The notes: generated from the letters alone by a model not told the origin. DNA of 64,000 nucleotides from Streptomyces collinus Tu 365 (GCF_000444875.1 NC_021985.1:3667535-3731534); one strand, 5' to 3'. Positions 1 to 8,222 are shown, counted from the first letter of the stretch. Translations and numbers: made by a program.

Positions 1-1
1 G

Positions 2-814
2 ATCGTCGGCTCCGACAGCCGCAAGGGCATGACGAGCGACGACAAGAAGAAGCTGCACACGGGTTCCGCGCAGGGCCAGCGCACCGACTCGATGATGATC
101 CTGCACGTCGGCGACAACGGGGACACCCTGCTCTCGCTGCCGCGCGACTCGGACGTGGAGATCCCGTCGTACAAGGGGTCGACGTCCGGGAAGGTCTACC
201 CGGGCACCGGCCGCCGCACCAAGCTGAACGCGGCCTACGCCGAGGACGGCCCGACCCTGCTGGTGCGCACCATCGAGTACAACACCGGTCTGCACATCGA
301 CCACTACGTGGAGATCGGCTTCGGCGGCTTCGCGAAGATCGTCGACGCGGTCGGCGGGGTCGAGATCACCATCGACAAGGGCTTCAAGGACAAGGACTCG
401 GGCGCGGACTTCAAGTCCGGCAAGCAGACGCTGAACGGCGAGGAGGCGCTGGCCTTCGTCCGCACCCGGCACGCCTTCGCGGCGCAGGACCTGCAGCGCA
501 CCAAGAACCAGCAGAAGTTCCTGGCGGCGCTGGCCCATCAGGTGGCCACCCCGTCCACGGTGCTCAACCCGTTCACGTTCTACCCGACCATGGGCGCGGG
601 CCTGGACTCGCTCACCGTGGACAAGGACATGGGCCTGTGGGACCTGGCGTCCATGTTCTGGGCCATGAAGGGCGTCAGCGGCGGTGACGGCACCTCGCTG
701 AACATGCCGATCGCAGGTTCCAGGGGCGGCAACCTCGTCTGGGACAGGACGAAGATGAAGACGCTGGTGAACGAGCTCAAGAACGACGAGAAGGTCACCG
801 TCTCCGGCAACTAG
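2..814 (+). CDS. LytR-CpsA-Psr (LCP) family protein, 5'-truncated by window edge
   Basis: LCP enzymes move undecaprenyl-linked polymers such as teichoic acids or arabinogalactan-like glycans onto peptidoglycan at the outer membrane face. The frame is open from base 2 and begins IVGSDSR, the first conserved LCP block, so the real start and the membrane anchor lie upstream of the window. Later blocks are present: LSLPRDSDVEIP, HIDHYVEIGFGGFAKIVDAV, and the arginine-rich RTRHAF...LQRTKNQQ block. The protein stops soon after the catalytic domain, so it has no LytR_C extension, unlike the paralogue downstream on the same strand. Substrate polymer unknown. Confidence 0.93.
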   Translation: MVGSDSRKGMTSDDKKKLHTGSAQGQRTDSMMILHVGDNGDTLLSLPRDSDVEIPSYKGSTSGKVYPGTGRRTKLNAAYAEDGPTLLVRTIEYNTGLHIDHYVEIGFGGFAKIVDAVGGVEITIDKGFKDKDSGADFKSGKQTLNGEEALAFVRTRHAFAAQDLQRTKNQQKFLAALAHQVATPSTVLNPFTFYPTMGAGLDSLTVDKDMGLWDLASMFWAMKGVSGGDGTSLNMPIAGSRGGNLVWDRTKMKTLVNELKNDEKVTVSGN

Positions 815-823
815 GAGCGCACG

Positions 824-844
824 GCCCCGCCTCGGGGGCGGGGC
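824..844 (+). terminator. Hairpin after first LCP gene
   Basis: An 8-bp perfect GC stem (GCCCCGCC/GGCGGGGC) with a 5-nt loop begins 10 nt after the stop codon of the first LCP gene. There is no T run, as is usual for high-GC actinobacterial terminators. Confidence 0.5.
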
Positions 845-887
845 GCCGCACCCGGTCCAAGTCCCCGAAGAAGGAACGTTTCTGACA

Positions 888-907
888 ACCCATTATCCGC
901 AATGGGT
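888..907. promoter_or_regulatory. Inverted repeat in AT-rich patch between LCP genes
   Basis: ACCCATT and AATGGGT form a perfect 7-bp inverted repeat around a 6-nt spacer, in one of the few AT-rich patches of the 815-1497 gap. It could be an operator or a small RNA hairpin; nothing ties it to a known regulator. Apart from this, the hairpin at 824-844 and the short LCP-like reading frame at 1133-1279, I see nothing else in this 683-bp gap. Confidence 0.3.
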
Positions 908-1132
908 AAAACACGAATCAAGACGCGATCCCCATTCCCCAGATATCGGGCCAATCGACCGGTTGTACGGGAGTGGGGATTGTCACCGCTATGACCAGGC
1001 ACCACATTGTGCCGATAATGTGTGCGATCCGGTGCTGAACAGCCGTGACGCCGTGCACCGTTCGATCGACTGAACCGAGGGTCTTGGCTGGGGGCGACTC
1101 GTCGTGCGGCCCCGACGGAGGACGAAGCGACC

Positions 1133-1279
1133 GTGGACACGCAGGGCCGTGTGTGGGGGGACCACATCGATCCGTCGGACCAGTGGCGTCCGGATCGACA
1201 TCTCCGGTTCGGGCGTTGCGCCCCTCGGCCGGCCGAGGCGCCGTCCGCCGCCGGGCACTGTCCGGCCGACGAAGTTTGA
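1133..1279 (+). pseudogene. Possible remnant of an LCP gene 5' end
   Basis: A 48-codon GTG-start frame preceded by GGAGGA begins with D-T-Q-G-R and then DHIDPSDQW. This resembles the opening of many Streptomyces LCP proteins, whose N-termini carry an I-D-P-A-D-Q-W-type motif. The similarity is lost after W and the frame stops early. It lies just upstream of an intact LCP gene, so it could be the scar of a deleted paralogue or a frameshifted leader. The resemblance is from memory and short, so this is tentative. Confidence 0.3.
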
Positions 1280-1497
1280 TTGCTTCTCGTGACGTCAGGG
1301 CTTTGTTCTGCGTCTAACTGAGCGCAGGAGCGAGGCAACGCCACGGGAACTCCCCGGGCCGACCCCGCGCTTCGGCCTGGTGCCCGGCAACGCATGGCAC
1401 ACGGCCGAGAGAGAACCGACAGGGCGCCGCAGGCCTCCCGGGGGGACGGGCGCGCAACGAAGCCGCGGTATGGGTGCCGAGGGCGGGAGGGCTGGAG

Positions 1498-3120
1498 ATG
1501 ACGCGCAGCAGCGTGGACGACGAAGGGGTGGTACCGCGCGCTCGGCGCGCCCGCCGACCCGAGGCGGAGAACGAGGCGGAGATCGCGGGCGGCCGCTCGC
1601 GCGACAGCGGCCACCGGCGCCGCACGGACCAGGCGCCGCCGCGGCCCAAGCGGCGGATACTGCGCTGGTCGGCGCTGACCCTGTCGGTCGTCATACTCGG
1701 CACCGCCGGCGCGGGCTACCTCTACTACCAGCACCTCAACGCCAACATCAAGAAGGACAAGCTGAACCTGGGCGACTCCGACGTACCGCAGGCGACGCCG
1801 AACGCGGCCGGCCAGACGCCGCTGAACGTCCTGCTGATCGGCTCGGACAGCCGGAACACCGCCAAGGACCTCAAGCTCGGCGGTTCCAAGGCGGACGTGG
1901 GCCGCCCGCCGCTCGCCGACGTGCAGATGCTGGTGCACGTGTCGGCCGACCGCAGCAACATGTCCGTGGTCAGCCTTCCCCGCGACACGATGATCCCGAT
2001 CCCCAAGTGCACCGACCCGCACACCGGGCACGTGTACCCGGCGAGCACGCTGGCCATGGCGAACGACTCGCTCGGCCGTGGCGGACCCGGTTGCACGGTC
2101 GCCACCTGGCAGCACCTCACCAAGATCCACATCGACCACTTCATGATGGTCGACTTCTCCGGCGTGGTGGACATGGCGGACGCCATCGGCGGCGTCCCCG
2201 TCTGTGTGCAGCAGAACGTCTGGTCGCACACCTCCGACGGTCACGGCTCGGGCCTGAAGCTGAAGAAGGGCACCACCTACGTCAAGGGCCAGCAGGCCCT
2301 GCAGTGGCTGCGCACCCGCTACGGCTTCGAGGACGGCACCGACCTCGGCCGCACCCACGCCCAGCACATGTACATGAACGCGATGGTGCGCCAGCTGCGC
2401 GAGAACGCCACGCTGAGCAACCCGGGCAAGATGCGCAGCCTGGCGGAGACGGCGACGAAGGCGCTCCAGGTCGACGAGAGCCTGGGGACGATCAAGAAGC
2501 TGTACGACCTGTCGGAGGAGTTCAAGAAGGTCCCCACCAAGCGGATCACGATGACGACGCTGCCCACCGTGCAGTGGTCGCAGGACCACAACCGCCTGGT
2601 GCCCGCACCGCAGGACTCCGACCAGCTGCTCTCCATGGTGCGCGACGACTCCGCGCTCGACGGGCGCGGCGCGAAGCACAGGACCGAGCAGAAGTCGAAG
2701 GACCCCGCCGCCGCGGACGACCGGATCGCGGTGCAGGTCCGCAACGGGACCGGGGCCGACGGTCAGGCCCCGGTCCCGCAGCGGGCCGGTGTGATCGCCC
2801 AGGTCCTGCAGGGCAAGGGGTTCACCGAGGCCGCCAAGGACACCACGGCCGCGGCGGAGGCCAAGACCACCCTGCTCTACCCGAGCGCCGATCTCGAAGG
2901 CGACGCCCAGGCGGTGGCCAAGGCACTCGGTGTGCCGCTGAAGCAGGTGCGCAAGTCGACCGACGTCTCGGGCGTCACCCTGGTCGTCGGCGCCGACTGG
3001 CGCACCGGCGACGCCTACAAGGCGGCGGCCGAGCCGACGGCGGCGCCCTCCTCGGCGGCCGTGCTCCACGGGGACAAGAAGGACGCCTGCATGCCGGTCC
3101 AGAAGGGCTTCACCTGGTGA
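1498..3120 (+). CDS. LCP family protein with C-terminal LytR_C domain
   Basis: Probable cell-wall polymer ligase of 540 residues. The ATG at 1498 is preferred to the GTG at 1474 because GGAGG sits 7 nt before it. A charged cytoplasmic N-terminus is followed by one membrane segment near residues 54-77. The LCP domain (about 110-290) shows VLLIGSDSRN, VVSLPRDTMIPIP, HIDHFMMVDFSGVVDMADAI and LRTRYGFEDGTDLGRTHAQH. A LytR_C domain (about 405-495) shows IAVQVRNGTG and VTLVVGADW. It follows the first LCP gene in the same direction but after a 680-bp gap, so it is probably transcribed separately. Substrate unknown. Confidence 0.93.
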   Translation: MTRSSVDDEGVVPRARRARRPEAENEAEIAGGRSRDSGHRRRTDQAPPRPKRRILRWSALTLSVVILGTAGAGYLYYQHLNANIKKDKLNLGDSDVPQATPNAAGQTPLNVLLIGSDSRNTAKDLKLGGSKADVGRPPLADVQMLVHVSADRSNMSVVSLPRDTMIPIPKCTDPHTGHVYPASTLAMANDSLGRGGPGCTVATWQHLTKIHIDHFMMVDFSGVVDMADAIGGVPVCVQQNVWSHTSDGHGSGLKLKKGTTYVKGQQALQWLRTRYGFEDGTDLGRTHAQHMYMNAMVRQLRENATLSNPGKMRSLAETATKALQVDESLGTIKKLYDLSEEFKKVPTKRITMTTLPTVQWSQDHNRLVPAPQDSDQLLSMVRDDSALDGRGAKHRTEQKSKDPAAADDRIAVQVRNGTGADGQAPVPQRAGVIAQVLQGKGFTEAAKDTTAAAEAKTTLLYPSADLEGDAQAVAKALGVPLKQVRKSTDVSGVTLVVGADWRTGDAYKAAAEPTAAPSSAAVLHGDKKDACMPVQKGFTW

Positions 3121-3191
3121 ACGGCGACGGGGCCGCGACTCCGTGAGGGGTCGCGGCCGCGGACGCCCTCCGGTGCTTCACGCGCGACGGC

Positions 3192-3554
3192 TCACATGCT
3201 CGCGCCCGCCATGGCGCGGCACATCTCGGCGCAGCGGCGACACGCCTCCGCGCAGCGCATCGTCTGGGGGTCGTCGGGCATGGACATACACGCCTCGGCG
3301 CACATGTCGCAGGCCCTGGCGCACATCGCGCACATCTCGGCGGCCAGCGGCGAGCGCCGCATCATCATGTCGGCGCACATGCGGGTCATCTCGGAGCAGT
3401 CCATGAGCGCGCGCATGATCTGCATCTGGGCCTGACCGCCCATCTGCAGGCAGGAGCTCATGGTCTCCTCGCAGATGGTGTGGCAGTTCATGCAGGCCTC
3501 GACGCAGTCCTGCATCTGCTTGGTCATGGGGGGCATCATTCCGGACTGGGTCAT
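3192..3554 (-). CDS. Cys-rich four-helix-bundle copper-binding protein (Csp/DUF326 type)
   Basis: A 120-residue cytosolic protein with 16 cysteines and many methionines, in repeated CxxC and CxxxC spacings such as CVEACMNCHTIC, CAMCARACDMCAEAC and CAEACRRCAEMC. This fits the Csp copper-storage proteins (DUF326), in which cysteines line a four-helix bundle and bind many Cu(I) ions. No signal peptide is seen, so it resembles the cytosolic Csp3 type rather than the exported Csp1 type. The ATG at 3554 has GAGGAG 4 nt upstream and is chosen over longer frames. No copper exporter or copper regulator lies beside it. Copper storage is inferred from the family. Confidence 0.88.
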   Translation of the reverse strand: MTQSGMMPPMTKQMQDCVEACMNCHTICEETMSSCLQMGGQAQMQIMRALMDCSEMTRMCADMMMRRSPLAAEMCAMCARACDMCAEACMSMPDDPQTMRCAEACRRCAEMCRAMAGASM

Positions 3555-3751
3555 GTCTCCTCCTCGGAGCAGGGGGTACCACGGCACGGACCCCGTGTGC
3601 TTCCGTCCTACGCCCGCTCGCACCTCCCCGCATGTGACCGACCGGTCGGGAGGCGACCACCGGAGACCTGCCGGACGGACCGCCGAACGGGTCCGCCCGG
3701 AACGCCGGAAGGCGCCCCGCGGGACGCCTTCCGGGAACCGGCCGGGGACCG

Positions 3752-4909
3752 CTACGGGAGATTGCGGGCCATGACGATCCGCTGCACTTGGTTCGTGCCT
3801 TCGTAGATCTGGGTGATCTTCGCGTCGCGCATCATGCGCTCGACCGGGTAGTCACGGGTGTAGCCGTAGCCGCCGAGGAGCTGGACGGCGTCGGTGGTGA
3901 CCTCCATGGCGATGTCCGAGGCGTAGCACTTGGCGGCGGCGCCCTGGAAGGTGAGGTCCTTGTCGCCGCGCTCGGAGGCGGCCGCGGCCTGGTAGGTCAG
4001 GGCGCGGGCGGCGGCGATCTTCATGGCCATGTCGGCGAGCATGAACTGGATGCCCTGGAAGTCGGCGATCGGCTTGCCGAACTGCTTGCGCTCCTGGACG
4101 TAGCCCTTGGCGTAGTCGAGGGCGCCCTGGGCGACGCCGAGGGCCTGGGCGGCGATGGTGATGCGGGTGTGGTCCAGCGTCTTCATCGCGGTGGCGAAGC
4201 CGGTGCCCTCCTCGCCGATCATGCGGTCGGCGGGGATGCGGACGTTGTCGAAGTAGACCTCGCGGGTCGGGGAGCCCTTGATGCCGAGCTTCTTCTCCGG
4301 GGCGCCGAAGGAGACGCCCTCGTCGGACTTCTCGACGACGAAGGCAGAGATGCCCTTGGTGCGCTTGGCCGGGTCGGTGACGGCCATGACCGTGTAGTAC
4401 TCGGAGACGCCCGCGTTGGTGATCCAGCGCTTCACGCCGTTGAGGACCCAGTGGTCGCCGTCGCGGACCGCCTTGGTCTTCATGCCGCCGGCGTCCGAGC
4501 CCGCCTCCGGCTCGGAGAGGCAGTACGAGAACATCGCGTCGCCCTTGGCGAGCGGGCCCAGGTACTTCTTCTTCAGGTCCTCGGAGCCGGAGAGGATCAC
4601 CGGGAGCGAGCCCAGCTTGTTCACCGCGGGGATGAGGGAGGAGGAGACGCAGGCGCGGGCCACCTCCTCGATCACGATGACGGTGGCGAGGGCGTCGGCG
4701 CCGGCGCCGCCGTACTCCTCGGGGACGTGCACCGCGTGCAGGTCGTTGGCGACGAGGGCGTCCAGCGCCTCCTGCGGGAAGCGGGCCTCCTCGTCGACCG
4801 CCGCGGCGTACGGCGCGATCTTCGCCTCGACCAGCGAACGGACGGCGTCCCGGAGCATGTCGTGCTCCTCGGACGGGCGGTACAGGTCGAAGTCAGCCGA
4901 TCCGGCCAC
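3752..4909 (-). CDS. Acyl-CoA dehydrogenase
   Basis: FAD-dependent acyl-CoA dehydrogenase of 385 residues, the usual length for the soluble short/medium-chain type, catalysing alpha,beta-dehydrogenation in fatty- or branched-acid breakdown. Visible blocks: YCLSEPEAGSDAGGMKTKA and WITNAGVSEYY in the middle beta domain, RITIAAQALGVAQGALDYA, and the C-terminal LLGGYGYTRDYPVERMMRDA with IYEGTNQVQRIVMAR. The glutamate of IYEGTN is the usual catalytic base in this subgroup. It starts with GTG at 4909 and is divergent from UDP-glucose dehydrogenase, sharing an AT-rich promoter region. Substrate chain type cannot be told from sequence. Confidence 0.93.
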   Translation of the reverse strand: MAGSADFDLYRPSEEHDMLRDAVRSLVEAKIAPYAAAVDEEARFPQEALDALVANDLHAVHVPEEYGGAGADALATVIVIEEVARACVSSSLIPAVNKLGSLPVILSGSEDLKKKYLGPLAKGDAMFSYCLSEPEAGSDAGGMKTKAVRDGDHWVLNGVKRWITNAGVSEYYTVMAVTDPAKRTKGISAFVVEKSDEGVSFGAPEKKLGIKGSPTREVYFDNVRIPADRMIGEEGTGFATAMKTLDHTRITIAAQALGVAQGALDYAKGYVQERKQFGKPIADFQGIQFMLADMAMKIAAARALTYQAAAASERGDKDLTFQGAAAKCYASDIAMEVTTDAVQLLGGYGYTRDYPVERMMRDAKITQIYEGTNQVQRIVMARNLP

Positions 4910-4949
4910 GGTCTCTCACGCTCCAAAGACGCAGTGATACTGACGCTAA

Positions 4950-4963
4950 TTACCGTTAAGTAA
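4950..4963. promoter_or_regulatory. Candidate operator upstream of acyl-CoA dehydrogenase
   Basis: TTAC-CGTTAA-GTAA lies in the only AT-rich stretch (about 4937-4974) between the acyl-CoA dehydrogenase and the divergent gene, 41 nt upstream of the GTG. TetR-type repressors of acyl-CoA metabolism often bind such sites. The arms are short, so this is weak. Confidence 0.3.
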
Positions 4964-5021
4964 CTCAAATTTTAGAGGGCGGCTCTCGGGACGCCTACGT
5001 GACCTTGGCGACAGCGGGGAA

Positions 5022-5049
5022 TTTGCCCGGTGGGCGGCCCGACTATGCT
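5022..5049 (+). promoter_or_regulatory. Candidate promoter of UDP-glucose dehydrogenase
   Basis: TTTGCC (5022-5027) and TATGCT (5044-5049) are separated by 16 nt and point at the gene starting at 5090, giving a 5' UTR of about 35 nt with GGAG before the ATG. Confidence 0.4.
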
Positions 5050-5089
5050 CGGCTCCGCATCCCCGACGTACCCCCGATGTGGAGCACCC

Positions 5090-6433
5090 ATGAGCTTGAA
5101 GATCACCGTGATCGGCACCGGATACCTCGGCGCCACGCACGCCGCGGCCATGGCCGAGCTCGGCTTCGAGGTGCTGGGTCTGGACGTCGTGCCGGAGAAG
5201 ATCGCGATGCTGGAGCGCGGTGAGACCCCGATGTACGAGCCGGGGCTGGAGGAGCTGCTGCGCAAGCACGTCGCGGGCATCGAGGGTTCCTCGGGCCGGC
5301 TGCGCTTCACCCAGGACTGGGCGGAGGTCGGGGCGTTCGGCGACGTGCACTTCGTGTGCGTGAACACCCCGCAGCGGCACGGGGAGTACGCGGCGGACAT
5401 GTCGTACGTCGAGGCCGCCGTCGCCTCGCTCGCCCCGCACCTGCGCGGGCCCGCGCTGGTCGTCGGCAAGTCGACGGTGCCGGTCGGCTCGGCCGACCGG
5501 CTGGCCGCCTACCTGGCCGAGCACGCGCCGGCCGGCGGGGACGCCGAGCTGGCCTGGAACCCGGAGTTCCTGCGCGAGGGCTTCGCCGTGCAGGACACCC
5601 TGCACCCGGACCGGATCGTGGTCGGGGTGCGCAGTGAGCGGGCCGAGAAGCTGCTGCGGGAGGTGTACGCCACGCCGACCGGCGAGGGTACGCCGTTCGT
5701 GGTGACCGACTTCCCGACCGCCGAGCTGGTGAAGACCGCGGCGAACTCCTTCCTGGCCACCAAGATCTCCTTCATCAACGCGATGGCGGAGGTGTGCGAG
5801 GCCGCGGGCGGTGACGTGGCGAAGCTGGCGGAGGCGATCGGCTACGACGACCGGATCGGGAAGAAGTTCCTGCGTGCCGGGATCGGCTTCGGCGGCGGCT
5901 GCCTGCCGAAGGACATCCGGGCGTTCATGGCGCGCGCCGGTGAGCTGGGCGCGGACCAGGCGCTGACCTTCCTGCGGGAGATCGACTCCATCAACATGCG
6001 CCAGCGCGGCCAGATGGTGGAGCTGGCCCGGCAGGCGCTGGGCGGCGGCCCGTTCCTCGGCAAGCGGGTCGCGGTGCTCGGTGCCACCTTCAAGCCGGAC
6101 TCGGACGACGTGCGGGACTCGCCGGCGCTGAACGTGGCCGGGCAGATCCACCTCCAGGGTGGTCAGGTGACCGTGTACGACCCGAAGGGCATGGAGAACG
6201 CCCGCAAGGTCTTCCCGACCCTCGGCTACGCGGAGTCGGCCCTCGACGCGGTCCGGGCGGCCGACGTGGTGCTGCACCTGACGGAGTGGCGGGAGTTCCG
6301 TGAGCTGGACCCGGCGGCGCTGGGCGAGGTCGCGGCGGCCCGGCTGATCCTGGACGGGCGCAACGCGCTGGACCCGGAGCTGTGGCGGCGGGCCGGCTGG
6401 ACGTACCGGGCGATGGGCCGCCCGACCGCCTGA
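5090..6433 (+). CDS. UDP-glucose 6-dehydrogenase
   Basis: Oxidises UDP-glucose to UDP-glucuronate with two NAD+, supplying uronic acid precursors for surface polysaccharides. The N-terminal Rossmann motif is VIGTGYLGATHAAAMAELG. The central helix has AANSFLATKISFINAMAEVC with the conserved lysine, and the catalytic cysteine lies in GIGFGGGCLPKD. The C-terminal UDP-binding domain starts at VAVLGATFKPDSDDVRDS. At 447 residues it is normal length. The ATG at 5090 is chosen because GGAG lies 5 nt upstream and the glycine motif follows at once. Another nucleotide-sugar dehydrogenase specificity, such as UDP-mannuronate type, is possible but less likely. Confidence 0.92.
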   Translation: MSLKITVIGTGYLGATHAAAMAELGFEVLGLDVVPEKIAMLERGETPMYEPGLEELLRKHVAGIEGSSGRLRFTQDWAEVGAFGDVHFVCVNTPQRHGEYAADMSYVEAAVASLAPHLRGPALVVGKSTVPVGSADRLAAYLAEHAPAGGDAELAWNPEFLREGFAVQDTLHPDRIVVGVRSERAEKLLREVYATPTGEGTPFVVTDFPTAELVKTAANSFLATKISFINAMAEVCEAAGGDVAKLAEAIGYDDRIGKKFLRAGIGFGGGCLPKDIRAFMARAGELGADQALTFLREIDSINMRQRGQMVELARQALGGGPFLGKRVAVLGATFKPDSDDVRDSPALNVAGQIHLQGGQVTVYDPKGMENARKVFPTLGYAESALDAVRAADVVLHLTEWREFRELDPAALGEVAAARLILDGRNALDPELWRRAGWTYRAMGRPTA

Positions 6434-6458
6434 TCGCACGATCGCCCGTGGGCGCGAG

Positions 6459-6499
6459 GACGCCGGTTCGGCCGAGGCTCAGTCGGCCGAACCGGCGTC
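6459..6499. terminator. Strong hairpin between convergent genes
   Basis: A 17-bp perfect inverted repeat (6459-6475 with 6483-6499, 7-nt loop) lies between UDP-glucose dehydrogenase and the convergent CGNR gene, so it can act in both directions. Confidence 0.8.
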
Positions 6500-6552
6500 T
6501 TCCCGCATTCTGCACCACCGGGCACATACGTGGCCGATGAACCCCCGGCGCC

Positions 6553-7059
6553 CTACGGCTCCTTGGCCCGGTAGCGGCGCATCTTCGCGCGCGCCCCGCA
6601 CACCTGCATCGAGCACCAGCGGCCCCGTCCGGCGGGGCTGCGGTCGTAGTACGCCCAGTGGCAGGTGTCGGCCTCGCACGCCTTCAGCCGGGCCCAGGTG
6701 CCCGCCACGAGGGCCTCGGCGACGGCGGCGGCGACCCGGGAGGGCAGGGGGCCCGCGTCGGCCGGGGCGAGGCGCGCGGAGCCGTCGTGATCGTCGACGG
6801 CGACATGGAGCGGGGCCTGCCGGAGCAGCTCGCCGAGCGGGGTCACCTCGCGGTGCGGCGGGTGGCCGGCGTGGGCGAGCAGCACGGCCCGCAGGGACTC
6901 GCGCAGGGCCTTGGCGCCGGGCAGGTCGTGCTCGGTGAGCCCGAAGCGTGCCCGGCCGTCTGCGGTGTCGAGCGAGTCGCGGCCCGTCTCGATGTCCAGG
7001 GTGTTCACCAGGGACTCGACCAGCGCCAGGCCCGCGGGGGCGGGCGATCTCTCACTCAT
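6553..7059 (-). CDS. CGNR zinc-finger (ABATE domain) putative regulator
   Basis: A 168-residue protein with an N-terminal ABATE-type region (LALVESLVNTLD...) and a C-terminal CGNR zinc finger, CEADTCHWAYYDRSPAGR then WCSMQVCGARAKMRRYR. The two cysteine pairs are CxxxxC and CxxxC. Proteins of this family are thought to be DNA-binding stress or metabolite regulators. It faces away from two glyoxalase-fold genes, and the shared intergenic region carries five copies of a GGTAAC/GTTACC hexamer. Control of those neighbours and of itself is a reasonable inference, not shown. GGGAGG lies upstream of the ATG. Confidence 0.85.
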   Translation of the reverse strand: MSERSPAPAGLALVESLVNTLDIETGRDSLDTADGRARFGLTEHDLPGAKALRESLRAVLLAHAGHPPHREVTPLGELLRQAPLHVAVDDHDGSARLAPADAGPLPSRVAAAVAEALVAGTWARLKACEADTCHWAYYDRSPAGRGRWCSMQVCGARAKMRRYRAKEP

Positions 7060-7067
7060 GCGTGCAA

Positions 7068-7152
7068 GTTACCTCCCGAATCCGGTTGCGGCGTTACCGC
7101 TCATGCACGAGCATGGGGTAACTGTTACCGGTTATCCGCTTCCAAAGGTAAC
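7068..7152. promoter_or_regulatory. Cluster of GGTAAC/GTTACC elements between divergent genes
   Basis: Within 85 bp there are GTTACC at 7068 and 7093, GGTAAC at 7117, GTTACC at 7124 and GGTAAC at 7147. The middle pair forms the perfect palindrome GGTAACTGTTACC (7117-7129). The cluster fills the gap between the CGNR regulator and the first VOC gene, which is where an operator array for both would be expected. Confidence 0.55.
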
Positions 7153-7183
7153 GCGGGTGGCCCCGTACCCCGAGGAGGAAGTC

Positions 7184-7543
7184 ATGGCTCTCGCCAAGCT
7201 GGGTGTGGTCGTCCTGGACTGCCCGGACCCCCGCGCGCTCGCCGGCTTCTACGCCGAGGTGCTCGGCGGCGCCGTCGAGGGCGACGGCGACTGGATCGAC
7301 CTGAAGGTGCCCGGCGGGCAGGCGCTCGCCTTCCAGCGGGCGTCCGGGTTCGTCGCGCCGCGCTGGCCCGCGCCGGACGACTCCCAGCAGTTCCACCTGG
7401 ACCTGGTGGTGGAGGACCTGGACGCGGCCGAGAAGGGCGTGCTGGAGCTGGGGGCGAAGCCGCTGGACGCCGAGGACCGCTCGCGCGGCTGGCGGGTTTA
7501 CGCCGATCCGGCCGGGCACCCGTTCTGCCTCTGTGCCTGCTGA
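7184..7543 (+). CDS. VOC superfamily (glyoxalase-like) protein, copy 1
   Basis: A 119-residue single-module VOC protein. It shows the opening VVLDCPDPRALAGFYAEVLG, a central QFHLDLVVEDLDAAE and the closing YADPAGHPFCLC, which are the hallmarks of the glyoxalase/bleomycin-resistance/dioxygenase fold. Family members bind a metal and isomerise, cleave or sequester small molecules; the substrate cannot be told. The ATG at 7184 has AGGAGGAA upstream. A paralogue follows after 15 nt, so the two are probably co-transcribed, under the GTTACC-rich region shared with the CGNR regulator. Confidence 0.88.
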   Translation: MALAKLGVVVLDCPDPRALAGFYAEVLGGAVEGDGDWIDLKVPGGQALAFQRASGFVAPRWPAPDDSQQFHLDLVVEDLDAAEKGVLELGAKPLDAEDRSRGWRVYADPAGHPFCLCAC

Positions 7544-7558
7544 CTCCGGGAGGTCCCC

Positions 7559-7942
7559 ATGTCCGCCGTCGCCCGCCTCCGTTCCGTCGTCCTGGACTGC
7601 CCCGACCCGCGGGCGCTCGCCGATTTCTACGCGGCGGTGGCCGGCGGCACCCCGGAGCAGGAGGACGCGGACTGGGTGGTGCTGAACGTGCCGGGCGGGC
7701 CGCGGCTCGCCTTCCAGCGGGCGGAGGGCCACACCCCGCCGCAGTGGCCCAGGGCGGACCGGTCGCAGCAGTTCCACCTGGACTTCGACGCGGGGGCGAC
7801 CTGGGCGGAGGTCGACGCGGCCCATGAGCGGGTGCTCGCGCTGGGCGCCCGCCCGCTGGACCTGGAGGACCGGGAGAAGAAGGACTTCGTGGTGTACGCC
7901 GACCCGGCCGGCCATCCGTTCTGCCTGTGCCGGATCGCCTAG
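7559..7942 (+). CDS. VOC superfamily (glyoxalase-like) protein, copy 2
   Basis: A 127-residue paralogue of the preceding gene, sharing VVLDCPDPRALADFYAAV, WVVLNVPGGPRLAFQRAEG, QFHLDFD and VVYADPAGHPFCLCRI. The pair looks like a tandem duplication. GGGAGG precedes the ATG. It could act with copy 1 as a heterodimer, since VOC modules usually pair to build active sites, but this is inference. Confidence 0.87.
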   Translation: MSAVARLRSVVLDCPDPRALADFYAAVAGGTPEQEDADWVVLNVPGGPRLAFQRAEGHTPPQWPRADRSQQFHLDFDAGATWAEVDAAHERVLALGARPLDLEDREKKDFVVYADPAGHPFCLCRIA

Positions 7943-8044
7943 CCGTCTCCGCCCGCGCCGGGACGCCCCGCCGGCTCCAGCCGCGTGGCTCGCCCGGCTG
8001 TCTCGGCCCGTGCCGGGACGCCCCGCCGTCGCGTCCCGCGGCCG

Positions 8045-8222
8045 CTACCCGTCGAGGTGCGCGATCCGCGCGGCCGACGGGTAGCGGCGGTGCTGGGCGG
8101 TGCGGGCCGTGAAGTCGGCGGCGCGCAGGACCCGCTGGACGTTGCCCCAGGTCAGCAGGGACAGCTCGGTGTCGGACCAGCGACGCCGGTCGTGGTGGGC
8201 CTGTCGTCGTTGAGGTCGGCCA
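8045..8222 (-). pseudogene. Remnant of a second membrane dipeptidase gene
   Basis: On the minus strand the last ~45 codons before the TAG at 8045 read RWSDTELSLLTWGNVQRVLR ... AARIAHLDG. This matches the C-terminus of the intact dipeptidase next door ([20 protein letters not shown] ... LATIESLDG). Upstream, an ATG at 8222 opens M-A-D-L-N-D-D, but in a different frame. The catalytic body is missing, so this looks like a large internal deletion that left both ends of a tandem paralogue. S. coelicolor, as I recall, keeps two adjacent dipeptidase genes here. The rest of the gap, 7943-8044 and 8223-8428, shows no gene. Confidence 0.7.

Noticed and set aside
811..3069. A 752-codon open frame on the minus strand across the LCP gene
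   Set aside because: It is antisense to a protein with clear LCP and LytR_C motifs; long antisense frames are common in high-GC DNA because stop codons are rare.
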